Shown: positions 44,315-52,935 of the stretch, one piece after another
How positions within the stretch are numbered: the first letter of the stretch is position 1
How the letters are laid out: every line of letters starts with the position of its first letter
NCBI GenBank assembly: GCA_902494085.1
Contig: CABURU010000003.1
Span: forward strand, 62,001 to 126,000
Direction of reading: 5' to 3'
Source of the DNA: an uncultured Collinsella sp.
GTDB taxonomy: Bacteria > Actinomycetota > Coriobacteriia > Coriobacteriales > Coriobacteriaceae
Length of the DNA: 64,000 bases
Notes under the pieces: model-generated
What the model saw: only the letters and a program-made list of their open reading frames with translations
The model's database searches: none
What the model was told of the DNA's origin: nothing
Translations under genes and position numbers: made by a program

Positions 44315-45475
44315 ATGTCGGATTCGCCTAATTTTTTGACCTATGCCCAGACGGCGTTTGATCCGTTTGAGGAACGGCCGTTCTGCGCGGTGGATAGCCT
44401 GGTCTTTGCGTGGTTGTCCTATTTGCGTTTGCCGGGTGATATGGCGGAGCTGACGAACTGGCAGGGCCTAGACGTACGCGAGCTGCTGCGCGCCGAGTGC
44501 TACCAAGACATGATTGGCGACCTGTGGGATCCGGAGGGGAGCCGTGCCCTGTTGGAGGCTGTGGCAGCAAGCCCTCGCTACCGTGGCGTTCGTGTTTGCG
44601 GCTATCGTAGCGTGAGTGATGCCGAGACAACGGAGCAGTTTGCGGCCATGACGTTCCGATTTCCGGCGGGGTTTAGCTATCTTGCCTTCCGGGGGACCGA
44701 CAGCACGATTGTGGGCTGGAAAGAGGACTTTAACATGGCGTTCCGGTGTCCTGTGCCGGCCCAGGAATCCGCGGCGCGTTATGTAGACGAGGCGGCGGAT
44801 GCGATTGGCGGGCCGCTTTTGTGCGGAGGTCATTCCAAGGGTGGAAACCTTGCGGTGTACGGTGCGGCGATGTGCCCCGATGTCGCCCGTGAGCGAATCG
44901 AACGGGCGTATTCCCATGATGGTCCGGGCTTCGTCGAGGAGTTTCTGAGCGGCAACGCCTTCGCCGACCTATCCGGTCGAATCGACAAGACGCTACCTCG
45001 GTCGTCAATCTTTGGCATGATGTTCGAGACACAGGAGGACTATGCCATCGTTGAGAGCACCGAGTTCAGCCTGCTTCAGCATAATCCCTTTAGCTGGGTG
45101 GTTGATGGTCGCGACTTCGTGTACTGTGAGCGCCTGTCCGCCGGTGCTCGATACGTTGATGGCTCCATTCGCGAGATGCTGCTTGCGGTGTCGCCTAGCG
45201 AGCGCGAGCGTTTTGTAGATGCGTTGTTCTCCGTGCTTGAGGCTACGGGTGCTGAGCGGTTTGCGGATATCGCTGGGAATCTGCGCGAGAGCCTGCCCGT
45301 GATGCTTCAGGCTGCGCAAGGCTTTGACAAGGATACGCGACGCTTTGTCTCGCAGACTATCGTTGCGATTCTTAAGTGTGCGCTTCTGCCCAAACGTCCC
45401 CAGATCGACATGCCCGCTGCCGGCAAGAGCTTGGCAGAACAGCTCGAGGCTTGGCAGTCCGAGCTCCTGCGCTAA
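44315..45475 (+). CDS. DUF2974 (Mbeg1-like) alpha/beta-hydrolase-like protein
   Basis: A 386-aa cytoplasmic protein with a lipase-like fold. FSYLAFRGTDSTIVGWKEDF is the oxyanion strand, and the nucleophile elbow is GGHSKGGNLAVY (GHSKG, Ser nucleophile). A later Asp region (YSHDGPGF) and a possible catalytic His (LLQHNPFSW) follow. This layout matches the DUF2974/Mbeg1-like family, whose substrate is unknown; lipid or thioester hydrolysis is the usual guess. ATG 44315 follows GGGAGG. Inverted REP-like repeats lie immediately on each side, so the gene may be a small movable cassette. Confidence 0.8.
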   Translation: MSDSPNFLTYAQTAFDPFEERPFCAVDSLVFAWLSYLRLPGDMAELTNWQGLDVRELLRAECYQDMIGDLWDPEGSRALLEAVAASPRYRGVRVCGYRSVSDAETTEQFAAMTFRFPAGFSYLAFRGTDSTIVGWKEDFNMAFRCPVPAQESAARYVDEAADAIGGPLLCGGHSKGGNLAVYGAAMCPDVARERIERAYSHDGPGFVEEFLSGNAFADLSGRIDKTLPRSSIFGMMFETQEDYAIVESTEFSLLQHNPFSWVVDGRDFVYCERLSAGARYVDGSIREMLLAVSPSERERFVDALFSVLEATGAERFADIAGNLRESLPVMLQAAQGFDKDTRRFVSQTIVAILKCALLPKRPQIDMPAAGKSLAEQLEAWQSELLR

Positions 45476-45480
45476 CCATT

Positions 45481-45501
45481 GGTGCAAAGCAGCCTGTCCC
45501 C
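45481..45501 (-). repeat. REP-like repeat, inverted copy after the DUF2974 gene
   Basis: GGTGCAAAGCAGCCTGTCCC is the reverse complement (with changes in the middle) of the repeat at 44262-44287. ATGCACCA follows nearby, as TGCACCA does in the first copy. Confidence 0.5.
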
Positions 45502-45586
45502 GATGCACCAATCTTCGATGCGCCTGGGGCGGGATCGACCGCTATACTGGTTCGTGCCGAAATCGATCTAGAACGGAATGCCGTAT

Positions 45587-46591
45587 ATGAAAATCAATCA
45601 CGCGATTCTGCATATCCTGGACTTTGACTCTGCCGTCAACGTTATGAGCCAGCGCGAGCTCGATATCGAGAGCCGCACCGTGCGTAATTTCGTAACCACG
45701 CACCTGCGGCGCGCTCGTACCTCGGCTGATAACAAGCGTGCCACGTTTGCCGAGAACTCCGCATTCGGCGGCGAGCTCAAGGGCTATTTCTTTGGCGAGC
45801 GCGAGTTCGTGGACCTGTCGCAGCAGATTGCGGAGTTTATCTCCTCCGAGCTCACCAAAGCCGAGAAAGCCGAGTCCACCGACGTGCTCGTGGCCGATTT
45901 TGACGACGATGAGGATGCCCGCTGGTTTGCCGTGATGCTGCTGGGCTCCAAGCAGGCTTTTATGCACGAAGTGGGTCGCGAGGAGGGGGAGGTGCGCAAC
46001 GACATCGCGCGCCACTACGCCATTCTGCCGAACCCCTCGCAAAAGGTGCCGAGCTATGCCATCGTGCGCGCGAGCACCATGGAGATCGGCTATGTGGACA
46101 AGAAACGCAAGATCGCCGGCGAGGACCGTATGCTTATCCCCGATGGCCTGCTGCAGTGCGACACGGGCGTATCGGGCAAGGAGGTCATCGACACCGTGAC
46201 GCGTGTGGTCGAGGAAGTCGCCGAGGAGCATGGTGCCAACACGGCCGTAGCGCTCGCTAAGGTTAAGGCTGCCGTTGCCGAGAAGGTTGAGGATGACGAG
46301 GAGCTGCCGCCTTGGGATATCGTCGATGAAGTCTTTGAGGACGAACCGGTCATCAAAGAAAGCGTGCGTGCGGCGCTGACTGAGGAGAAGGTACCCGAGC
46401 GCGTACCCGTGGAGCGCAAACAAGTCGAGCGCGCGGCCGTACGCAATCACAAGATTCGTACCGACACGGGTATCGAGATCAGCTTTCCGGCCGAGATGGG
46501 TTCGAACTCCGAATACATCGAGTTCGTCAACGAGCCCAACGGCCTCATCTCTATCGAGCTCAAAAACATCGGGTCAATTGAGAATCGATAA
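45587..46591 (+). CDS. Nucleoid-associated protein (NdpA/YejK family)
   Basis: A 334-aa protein starting MKINHAILHILDFDS (ATG 45587; AACGGA lies nine bases upstream, whereas the ATG at 45578 touches that site). The N-terminal INHAILHIL strand, FFGEREFVDLSQQIAEF, DDDEDARWFAVMLLGSKQAF and late FFSTTDN-like EISFPAEMG segments fit the 37-kDa nucleoid-associated family, which binds DNA. A role in a mobile-element or stress setting is not evident. It stands alone and has its own terminator. Confidence 0.85.
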   Translation: MKINHAILHILDFDSAVNVMSQRELDIESRTVRNFVTTHLRRARTSADNKRATFAENSAFGGELKGYFFGEREFVDLSQQIAEFISSELTKAEKAESTDVLVADFDDDEDARWFAVMLLGSKQAFMHEVGREEGEVRNDIARHYAILPNPSQKVPSYAIVRASTMEIGYVDKKRKIAGEDRMLIPDGLLQCDTGVSGKEVIDTVTRVVEEVAEEHGANTAVALAKVKAAVAEKVEDDEELPPWDIVDEVFEDEPVIKESVRAALTEEKVPERVPVERKQVERAAVRNHKIRTDTGIEISFPAEMGSNSEYIEFVNEPNGLISIELKNIGSIENR

Positions 46592-46617
46592 ACTGCGCTT
46601 GAACTGCAGGCAAAGCA

Positions 46618-46652
46618 AAGGCCGAAGCCCCGATGGTGCTTCGGCCTTTTTT
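46618..46652 (+). terminator. Terminator after the nucleoid-associated protein gene
   Basis: AAGGCCGAAGC and GCTTCGGCCTT form a perfect stem followed by TTTTTTG. Confidence 0.9.
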
Positions 46653-46844
46653 GTTTTCGGCTTGGTTGCTGACATTGCGCCGCAGGTTGAGCATGCGTCA
46701 GCGAAAACGCCCCTAGGCGAGCAAGGTGACGTGAAAGAGGAGGGAAGCGTACTTCGGTACGCGACCGACGATTGAACGTCAGATTGCCGCTCTGGGTCGT
46801 TTGCAGCGTCGACTAGTTACGCGGTTTGGTAAAACCGCGTAACC
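46653..46844. other. Noncoding spacer between convergent genes
   Basis: This 190-base spacer contains two small hairpins: GCGTACTTCGGTACGC (46748-46763) and GTTACGCGGTTT/AAACCGCGTAAC (46816-46843). The latter lies just past the dapH stop and is probably its terminator, although no clear U-run follows. The middle segment looks structured and could be a dispersed intergenic repeat. Confidence 0.4.
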
Positions 46845-47564
46845 CTACAGTTGACGTAAGCCCTCTTCCAGACCGGTCTTGCTGTTGGTCTTCTCGTCGC
46901 GCATCTTGATGACGCGGGCGGGGACGCCGGCCACGACGGCGCCGGCGGGGACGTCCTCGACGCACACGGCGCCGGCGGCAACGATAGCGCCCTTGCCCAC
47001 GCGCACGCCTTCCAGGACCACGGCGTTTGCGCCGATCATGACATCGTCCTCGATGATGACGGGCGTGGCGCTGGCGGGCTCCACAACGCCTGCCAGCACG
47101 GTGCCGGCGCCGATGTGGCAGTTCTTGCCCACGGTGGCGCGACCGCCCAGCACGGCGCCCATATCGATCATGGAACCCTCGCCGATAACGGAGCCGATGT
47201 TGATGATGGCGCCCATCATGATGACGGCACGGTCGCCGATCTCGACGCGGTCGCGGATGATCGCGCCCGGCTCGATGCGGGCGTTGATGCCCTTAAGGTC
47301 GAGCATGGGCACGGCGGAGTTGCGGCAATCGTTTTCAACGTCGTAGTAATCGATGGAATCGGCATTGGCATCGAGGATGGCCTTAAGCTCATCCCAGTCG
47401 CCAAAGACGGTCTTGCCACGACGACCGCCGTAGACATGTGCGTTGCCCCAGGCAACCTTCATGCCCGGCTTCTCGCGCACGTACAGCTTGACGGGCGTCT
47501 TTTTGGGCGCGGTGGCGATGTAGTTGATAATCTCCTGTGCATCCATCTCGGCTGCGTTGCTCAT
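46845..47564 (-). CDS. dapH: Tetrahydrodipicolinate N-acetyltransferase
   Basis: A 239-aa left-handed beta-helix acyltransferase. The N-terminal helical domain (DAQEIINYIATAPKKTPVKLY) is typical of DapH, which acetylates tetrahydrodipicolinate in the acetylase branch of lysine/DAP synthesis. The hexapeptide repeats run from about residue 95 to 205 (IEPGAIIRDRVEIGDRAVI, MIDMGAVLGG, CHIGAGTVLAG, VMIGANAVVLEG). It is the last gene of lysA-dapA, dapB, dapH, starting 39 bases after dapB with AAAGGAGAGA upstream. Lysine control by the upstream riboswitch is expected. Confidence 0.93.
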   Translation of the reverse strand: MSNAAEMDAQEIINYIATAPKKTPVKLYVREKPGMKVAWGNAHVYGGRRGKTVFGDWDELKAILDANADSIDYYDVENDCRNSAVPMLDLKGINARIEPGAIIRDRVEIGDRAVIMMGAIINIGSVIGEGSMIDMGAVLGGRATVGKNCHIGAGTVLAGVVEPASATPVIIEDDVMIGANAVVLEGVRVGKGAIVAAGAVCVEDVPAGAVVAGVPARVIKMRDEKTNSKTGLEEGLRQL

Positions 47565-47603
47565 TTGCTATCTCTCCTTTGGGTGGATTCGGTTGATACC
47601 TGG

Positions 47604-48344
47604 TTAGGCAAACATGACCTTGTCGAACGTATAGAAGCCGGGTTCGCGGGTGACGAGCTTCTGCGCGGCTGCCAAGGCGCCGTTGACAAAGATCTGACGG
47701 CTCGTGGCGCGGTGGGTGAGCGTGACCTCCTCGTCCTGGCCAAAGAAACTCACCTCGTGCACGCCGGCGACGGTGCCGCCGCGCAGCGAGTGCATTCCGA
47801 TCTCCTTGGGGCCACGCGCGCCGCACATGCCCTCGCGGCCATAGACGGGGTGGTAGCCTGCCTCGGGCTCGGCTTCGACGACGGCATCGAGCAGCAACTT
47901 GGCAGTGCCGCTGGGGGCATCGACCTTTTGGTTATGGTGCGTCTCGACGATTTCGCAGTCAAAGCCGGGCAACTCGCGTGTGGCCTGTGCTACCAGATGA
48001 CGCAGGGCTGCGATGCCGATGGAGTAATTGCCCGAGTGCATGACACAGGCATTCTGGCCCAGCTCACGCAGGCGGTCCATCTGCTCGGGGGTGTAGCCTG
48101 TGGTGCCCGAGACCAATGCCGCGCCCGTGCGCTCGACATAGGCGACGACGGCATCGAAGGTCACGACGTTCGAGAAGTCGATAATCACATCGCCAGCCGG
48201 TGCGTCCTCGAGCTCGCTCAAATCGAGGCCAATCTGGGCCACGATATCAAAAACAGGCTGCCCGGCAGCATCGACAATGCTTTCGGCGGTGGTGCGGATG
48301 AGCGAGCCCATGCGGCCCGTTCCCATAATGACGGTCTTAATCAA
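47604..48344 (-). CDS. dapB: 4-hydroxy-tetrahydrodipicolinate reductase
   Basis: A 246-aa reductase with the nucleotide loop VIMGTGRMGSLI, the central DFSNVV and SGTTGYTPEQ segments, SGNYSIGIAALR, and the catalytic/substrate motif ETHHNQKVDAPSGTA (His-His-Lys). It makes tetrahydrodipicolinate, the substrate of DapH. The TTG start at 48344 overlaps the stop of the fused lysA-dapA gene as TTGATTAA, with GGGAG nine bases upstream. Translation is therefore probably coupled to the fusion protein. An internal ATG at 48326 would remove the first strand. Confidence 0.93.
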   Translation of the reverse strand: MIKTVIMGTGRMGSLIRTTAESIVDAAGQPVFDIVAQIGLDLSELEDAPAGDVIIDFSNVVTFDAVVAYVERTGAALVSGTTGYTPEQMDRLRELGQNACVMHSGNYSIGIAALRHLVAQATRELPGFDCEIVETHHNQKVDAPSGTAKLLLDAVVEAEPEAGYHPVYGREGMCGARGPKEIGMHSLRGGTVAGVHEVSFFGQDEEVTLTHRATSRQIFVNGALAAAQKLVTREPGFYTFDKVMFA

Positions 48345-50646
48345 GCAGACCAGCTCCCTTCAGAGCATCGGTAAGTGCGGATCGCGTGTCGTCTGCCATG
48401 GGGCACAGCGGCATACGGTAGTTTGCCTCGATCATGCCCATCTGGGCGAGCGCTTCCTTAACGGGGATGGGGTTGACCTCGCTAAAGAGGGCGTTGATGA
48501 GCGGCTGACCGGCAATCTGGATATCACGGGCGCGCGCTACGTCGCCGTCCAGATAAGCGCGGCACATGTCGTGTACGAGCTGCGGCTGCACGTCTGCCCA
48601 CACGCTGATGGTGCCCGAGGCGCCCAGGCTCATGAGCGGCACGGTAAGCGCGTCCTCGCCCGAGTACATGCGGAAGTCGTCTGACAGCAGGTGGGCGATC
48701 TTGGCCGCGTAGGCGACGTTGCCCGAGGCCTCCTTAATACCCATGATGTTGGGGTGCGCGGCCAGGCGCTCTACGTTGCGCTCGCTGATACCGCAGCCGC
48801 AGCGGCCGGGGATGTTGTACAGGATGCAGGGGATGTCCACGGCATCGGCGACGGTTTTAAAGTGCTGATAGATACCCTCTTCGTTGGACTTGTTGTAGTA
48901 GGGGGTGATGAGCAGCAGACCGTCGGCGCCCAGGCCCTGATAGGTGAGCGACTTGGTGAGCATGGTCTGCGTGGAGTTGGAGCCCGAGCCGGCGATGACG
49001 GGGACGCGTCCTGCAACTTGCTTGACCACCGCGGCGACGACGGAGTTGTCCTCGTCGTCGGTCATCGTGGCGCTCTCGCCGGTGGTGCCCAGGGTGAGGA
49101 TGGCGTCGGTGCCGTTTTGCAGGTGGAAATCGATAAGGCGCTCGAGCGCGTCAAAGTCGACACTGCCGTCCTTTTTAAACGGTGTGACAAGGGCGACGAT
49201 TGAGCCCTCGAGATTGCGGATGTCCATGTTCTTCTCCTTCGCCTCCGCGATCTGGATGCGTTTGTTCCATTGAGCTGCGACTGCCAGGCGCTCGTCTTGG
49301 GCGCGACGGCGGGCACTTTCGGCGCGCGACTTGGCCAGCAGCTCTCGGCCGCACGGCAGCACGTCGAGCGTGGCAAAGTAATCGCCCGGGCGCTCGGCGC
49401 GGCGGATGAGGTCGGCCGCGCCATCGGGGCGCAGCAGGACCTCGGCCGAGCGTAGCCGTCCGTTGTAGTTGTAGCCCATGGAGTAGCCATGCGCACCGGT
49501 ATCGTGGATTACAAGCAGGTCGCCCATGTCGATATGCGGCAGCTCGCGATCGATAGCGAACTTGTCGTTGTTCTCGCATAGGTTGCCCGTGATGTCATAG
49601 GTGTTCGTGACGGGCGCTGTGGCCTTGTCGGCGCCGCCCGGCTGACCCATCACCGTAATGTGGTGGTAGGCGCCATACATGGCAGGGCGAATCAAATCGA
49701 CGGCGCTTGCATCGACACCGATATAGTCCTTGTAGATCTGCTTCTCGTGGATAGCCTTGGTGACCAGGCAGCCGTAGGGGCCCATCATAAAGCGGCCCAT
49801 CTCGGTGCAGATGGCCACATCGCCCATGCCGGCGGGAACCAGGATCTCGTCGTATGCCGCGTGTACTCCCTCGCCGATGGCGTGAATGTCGTTGGCCTGC
49901 TGCTCGGGCAGGTAGGGGATGCCGACGCCGCCGGACAGATTGATGAAGGCGACGTGTGCGCCGGTCTCGCGCTCCAGGCGTACGGCAAGCTCAAAGAGGA
50001 TGCGCGCGAGCTTGGGGTAGTAGTCGTTGGTGACGGTGTTGCTGGCAAGGAATGCGTGGATGCCAAAGTTTTCGGCGCCCTTGGCCTTGAGCATGCGGAA
50101 GGCCTCGAAGAGTTGCTCGGTGGTCATGCCATACTTGGAGTCGCCGGGGTTATCCATGATGCCGTTGGAGAGCTGGAACAGGCCGCCCGGATTAAAGCGG
50201 CAGCTGACCGTTTTGGGGATGGGCCCCGCAACGCGCTCAAAGAACTCGATGTGGCTGATGTCGTCAAAGTTGACGATGGCACCCAGCTTGTCGGCGAGCT
50301 CAAAGTCGGCCGCCGGCGTGTCGTTGGACGAGAACATGATGTCGTGTCCCGTGATGCCCAGCGAGCGGGCGATCATGAGCTCGGTATAGCTCGAGCAATC
50401 GCAGCCGCAGCCGTATTCGTTGAGAATGGAGATGAGCGCCGGGTTGGGGTTGGCCTTGACGGCAAAGTATTCCTTAAAGCCCGGGTTCCATGCAAAGGCG
50501 TCGCGCACTTCTTGCATGTTGCGGCGGATGCCCGCCTCGTCGTATAGATGAAACGGCGTGGGGAACTGCTCGACGATATGCTCGAGCGTCTCCTTGTCCA
50601 CAAACGGCTGCTTGGCCGCATATGCCTCGTTGGGAGTCAATGACAT
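48337..50646 (-). CDS. lysA-dapA: Diaminopimelate decarboxylase / dihydrodipicolinate synthase fusion
   Basis: One open frame of 769 aa contains two complete enzymes. Residues 1-~455 form a LysA-type decarboxylase: YFAVKANPNP (PLP Lys), NLSGGVGIPY, CTEMGRFMMGPYG and LCENNDKFAIDRELP, slightly divergent from textbook CESGD. Residues 474-769 form DapA: VALVTPFKKDGSVDF, LGTTGESATM, the YNIPGRCG Tyr and the Schiff-base Lys in IMGIKEASGN. They are the last and first dedicated enzymes of lysine synthesis. A Met at 474 (base 49227) is preceded by AAGGAGAAGAAC, a good ribosome site, so free DapA may also be made. A lysine riboswitch lies upstream. Confidence 0.9.
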   Translation of the reverse strand: MSLTPNEAYAAKQPFVDKETLEHIVEQFPTPFHLYDEAGIRRNMQEVRDAFAWNPGFKEYFAVKANPNPALISILNEYGCGCDCSSYTELMIARSLGITGHDIMFSSNDTPAADFELADKLGAIVNFDDISHIEFFERVAGPIPKTVSCRFNPGGLFQLSNGIMDNPGDSKYGMTTEQLFEAFRMLKAKGAENFGIHAFLASNTVTNDYYPKLARILFELAVRLERETGAHVAFINLSGGVGIPYLPEQQANDIHAIGEGVHAAYDEILVPAGMGDVAICTEMGRFMMGPYGCLVTKAIHEKQIYKDYIGVDASAVDLIRPAMYGAYHHITVMGQPGGADKATAPVTNTYDITGNLCENNDKFAIDRELPHIDMGDLLVIHDTGAHGYSMGYNYNGRLRSAEVLLRPDGAADLIRRAERPGDYFATLDVLPCGRELLAKSRAESARRRAQDERLAVAAQWNKRIQIAEAKEKNMDIRNLEGSIVALVTPFKKDGSVDFDALERLIDFHLQNGTDAILTLGTTGESATMTDDEDNSVVAAVVKQVAGRVPVIAGSGSNSTQTMLTKSLTYQGLGADGLLLITPYYNKSNEEGIYQHFKTVADAVDIPCILYNIPGRCGCGISERNVERLAAHPNIMGIKEASGNVAYAAKIAHLLSDDFRMYSGEDALTVPLMSLGASGTISVWADVQPQLVHDMCRAYLDGDVARARDIQIAGQPLINALFSEVNPIPVKEALAQMGMIEANYRMPLCPMADDTRSALTDALKGAGLLD

Positions 50647-50717
50647 GTCCCGTAAACCTCGCTATCCAGACGGCGCTACCTGCGCATCGAATCCGCATAG
50701 CGCGGACCCAATGTCCG

Positions 50718-50874
50718 GATAGCGCTCCCGCATTGCTGCAGACAGTCCTGCGGGTGTTTCCCGCAGGCCCACCAGGCTGTTCGTGCCCGAAAAACCCAGT
50801 TCGGCGGGTTTCGCCTCCCCGCGGGGTCAAAGCCTGCCGGCTCGCCCGCGGCTCTTCGTGCCCGCGCCTCTATC
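50718..50874 (-). promoter_or_regulatory. Lysine riboswitch (L box)
   Basis: Read on the minus strand, the sequence begins GATAGAGGCGCGGG and ends GGGAGCGCTATC, whose ends pair to form P1. In between are AGGCGAAACCCGCCGAACTGG (split here: GAAACCCGCCGAACTGG), GGACTGTCTGCAGCAATGCG and GC-rich hairpins in the order expected of the five-way lysine aptamer. It precedes the lysA-dapA, dapB, dapH operon. CGCTATCC at the 3' end of the aptamer is perfectly complementary to GGATAGCG just before the start codon, a likely part of the switch. Confidence 0.85.
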
Positions 50875-50885
50875 AAGTGGTAACG

Positions 50886-50914
50886 ACCCTACCACGTTGC
50901 ACTTTACCAAACAA
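50886..50914 (-). promoter_or_regulatory. Candidate promoter of the lysine operon
   Basis: On the minus strand, TTGTTT (50909-50914) and TAGGGT (50886-50891) are separated by 17 bases. They lie just upstream of the aptamer, so the riboswitch would start within about 10 bases of the transcript's 5' end. Confidence 0.45.
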
Positions 50915-51024
50915 GAGTATTCGTATATAACGTTTAAAAAATGCAGGGATATGCTGGAAACATGTGTGCCACAATCCTGTATCACAATAAGTTGCAACAG
51001 GTGTGCCTCACGAAGGGATTCTCT

Positions 51025-52212
51025 ATGACCGAGCTCCAAGAACTCCGTCGCTATCGCCGCGATCTCCATCGCATTCCGGAGCTCGATTTCGATCTTCCGC
51101 AGACTATCGCCTATATCGAGGGCGTGTTGGCGCCGCTCGCTTGCGAGGTGACCCATCCGTGCCCCAGCTGCATCTGCGCTTTCTTCGACGCTGGCGTTGG
51201 TGCCGTGCATGCCACGGCGATTCGCGCCGATATGGATGCGCTGCCCATTGCCGAGGCAACGGGGGCAGCGTTCGCTTCGACCCATCCCGGCAAGATGCAT
51301 GCTTGCGGCCACGATGGACACATGGCCATGGCGCTTGCGGCGGCAACCTTTGTCGACCGTACGATCTGTGAGCGGCCGGGCGCCATTAAGCGCAACGTGC
51401 TCTTTGTGTTTCAGCCGGCCGAGGAAACGATCGGTGGCGCCAAGACAGTTTGTGAGAGTGGGGTGTTTGAGCGCTACGGGGCGGACCGCATCTTCGGGTT
51501 CCACGTATGGCCCGACCTGCCTGCGAACACGTTGGCGAGCTGCTCCGGTCCGTTGCTGGCGCGTTCGAGTGAGACGCACATTCATATTCACGGAACGAGC
51601 ATCCATATCGCTAAGACTTATGGCGTTCCGGTCGAGGAGTCGCACGATGCGGCGTTGGCGGCTGCCAAGTTCTTGGTTGCCGAGCGCGAGCTCATGGACG
51701 AGTTGGGTGCCGACGAGCCCTGCATTGGTAAGTTCGGCCTGCTGCAGGCCGGCACCGTCTGCAATGCGGTGGCGGGGGAGGCTCATGTTGCCGGCAGCCT
51801 GCGTGTGTTTACGGACTCCATGTTCGACCGTGCGCGCGAGGGCGTACGCCGTGTGCTCGATGAGGCGTGCACCGCAACGGGCTGCACGTACGATCTCAAT
51901 TTTGCCGAGGGCTATCCACCGGTCGATAACGACCCCGAGCTGTTCGCCCACATTGCGCCTGCCTTGTCCGAGCTGCAACTTGCGGACGAGCCGCTGCTAA
52001 TCGCCGAGGATTTCGCGTTCTATCAGCGCCATCTGCCGGGCGTGTTTTTCTTGCTGGGCACGGGCGTGCCAGAGGGACAAGAAAACCCGATCGACGCTGA
52101 TGGCTGCCCAGCCTATGCCACAAGCGCTCTGCATACCGATAGCATGCTCTTCGACGAGGAAATCCTACTCAAAGGCCTCGATGTCTACAAACGATTGCTT
52201 TTGCTTGACTAA
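51025..52212 (+). CDS. M20-family amidohydrolase, probable N-acetyldiaminopimelate deacetylase
   Basis: A 395-aa zinc peptidase-like hydrolase starting at ATG 51025 (GAAGGGA upstream). IRADMDALPI, MHACGHDGHMAM, FQPAEETIGGAK and the late EDFAFY carry the metal ligands and catalytic Glu, and a dimerisation domain fills the middle. The group includes hippurate hydrolase, N-acyl-amino-acid hydrolases and the N-acetyl-LL-DAP deacetylase (YkuR). It is divergent from the lysine operon with a shared promoter region, and dapH makes the acetylated branch, so a DAP deacetylase is the best guess. Confidence 0.82.
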   Translation: MTELQELRRYRRDLHRIPELDFDLPQTIAYIEGVLAPLACEVTHPCPSCICAFFDAGVGAVHATAIRADMDALPIAEATGAAFASTHPGKMHACGHDGHMAMALAAATFVDRTICERPGAIKRNVLFVFQPAEETIGGAKTVCESGVFERYGADRIFGFHVWPDLPANTLASCSGPLLARSSETHIHIHGTSIHIAKTYGVPVEESHDAALAAAKFLVAERELMDELGADEPCIGKFGLLQAGTVCNAVAGEAHVAGSLRVFTDSMFDRAREGVRRVLDEACTATGCTYDLNFAEGYPPVDNDPELFAHIAPALSELQLADEPLLIAEDFAFYQRHLPGVFFLLGTGVPEGQENPIDADGCPAYATSALHTDSMLFDEEILLKGLDVYKRLLLLD

Positions 52213-52257
52213 GGCGTGAAGGAGTATTTGTTCTAGAAAACACGAACAAACGTACGA

Positions 52258-52303
52258 TATAATAGAGATGTAAGTCTATAGAAACGTTTGACGTTACTAA
52301 CGT
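52258..52303 (+). promoter_or_regulatory. HigBA promoter and candidate HigA operator
   Basis: A consensus TATAAT (52258-52263) is followed by the perfect palindrome ACGTTACTAACGT (52291-52303), just before the toxin gene. Binding by the HTH antitoxin there would give autoregulation. Confidence 0.55.
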
Positions 52304-52314
52304 AAGGCGATACT

Positions 52315-52596
52315 ATGATTGCATCGTATAAAGATGAGGATACCGAACGCTTTGCCATGGGTATGCGGGTCAGGAGGTTCGTGCCCTTTGAGCGTGTTGC
52401 GTTGAGGAAGATTCGCCAACTGCAGGTTTGTGCTTCGCTTGATGATCTTCGCGTTCCACCGGGCAACCGCCTGGAAGCTTTGAAGGGCGATCGTGCCGGT
52501 CAATATAGCATCCGTGTTAACGAGCGCTATCGGGTCTGTTTTGAGTGGAGACAGGAGATGGCTTGGAATGTCGAAATCGTCGATTATCACAAGTGA
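52315..52596 (+). CDS. higB: HigB/RelE-family toxin
   Basis: A 93-aa basic protein of the ParE/RelE fold (HigB branch). LRKIRQLQVCASLDDLRVPPGNRLEALKG-type sequence is visible as RVPPGNRLEALKGDR, followed by GQYSIRVNERYRVCFEW, the core beta sheet of HigB/plasmid maintenance killer proteins. HigB toxins cut mRNA on translating ribosomes. The antitoxin gene overlaps it downstream, giving the toxin-first order typical of higBA. Confidence 0.92.
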   Translation: MIASYKDEDTERFAMGMRVRRFVPFERVALRKIRQLQVCASLDDLRVPPGNRLEALKGDRAGQYSIRVNERYRVCFEWRQEMAWNVEIVDYHK

Positions 52597-52909
52597 TGAG
52601 ACTTCGGCCGATTTGCTGTCGCCGGTGACTCCTGGTGAGCTTCTCAAAGAGGAGTTTCTTGTCCCTATGGGCATTTCTCAATATCGCCTCGCCAAGGAGA
52701 CCGGGATTCCGGCTCAGCGTATCGGGCAGATTGTCTTGGGAAAACGTCGCGTGACGGCCGACACCGACCTCCGTCTTTGCCGTTATTTTGGCCTGACGGA
52801 TGGTTATTGGCTGCGCGCTCAGGTGGCGTTTGACCTTGAGGCCGAGAAAAGGCGGATTGAACCGGAACTCGATAAGATCGTTCCTGTTCAGCAGGCCATC
52901 GCACTGTAG
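52568..52909 (+). CDS. higA: HigA-family antitoxin
   Basis: A 113-aa XRE-family antitoxin starting inside the toxin gene (29-base overlap). TPGELLKEEFLVPMGISQYRLAKETGIP and RIGQIVLGKRRVTADTDLRLCRYFG form the helix-turn-helix typical of HigA. It should bind HigB and repress the shared promoter. There is no sign of decay in either gene, so the module is probably active. Confidence 0.92.
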   Translation: MSKSSIITSDETSADLLSPVTPGELLKEEFLVPMGISQYRLAKETGIPAQRIGQIVLGKRRVTADTDLRLCRYFGLTDGYWLRAQVAFDLEAEKRRIEPELDKIVPVQQAIAL

Positions 52910-52935
52910 TGCTCAAAGATGATGGGGGGGTGGCG

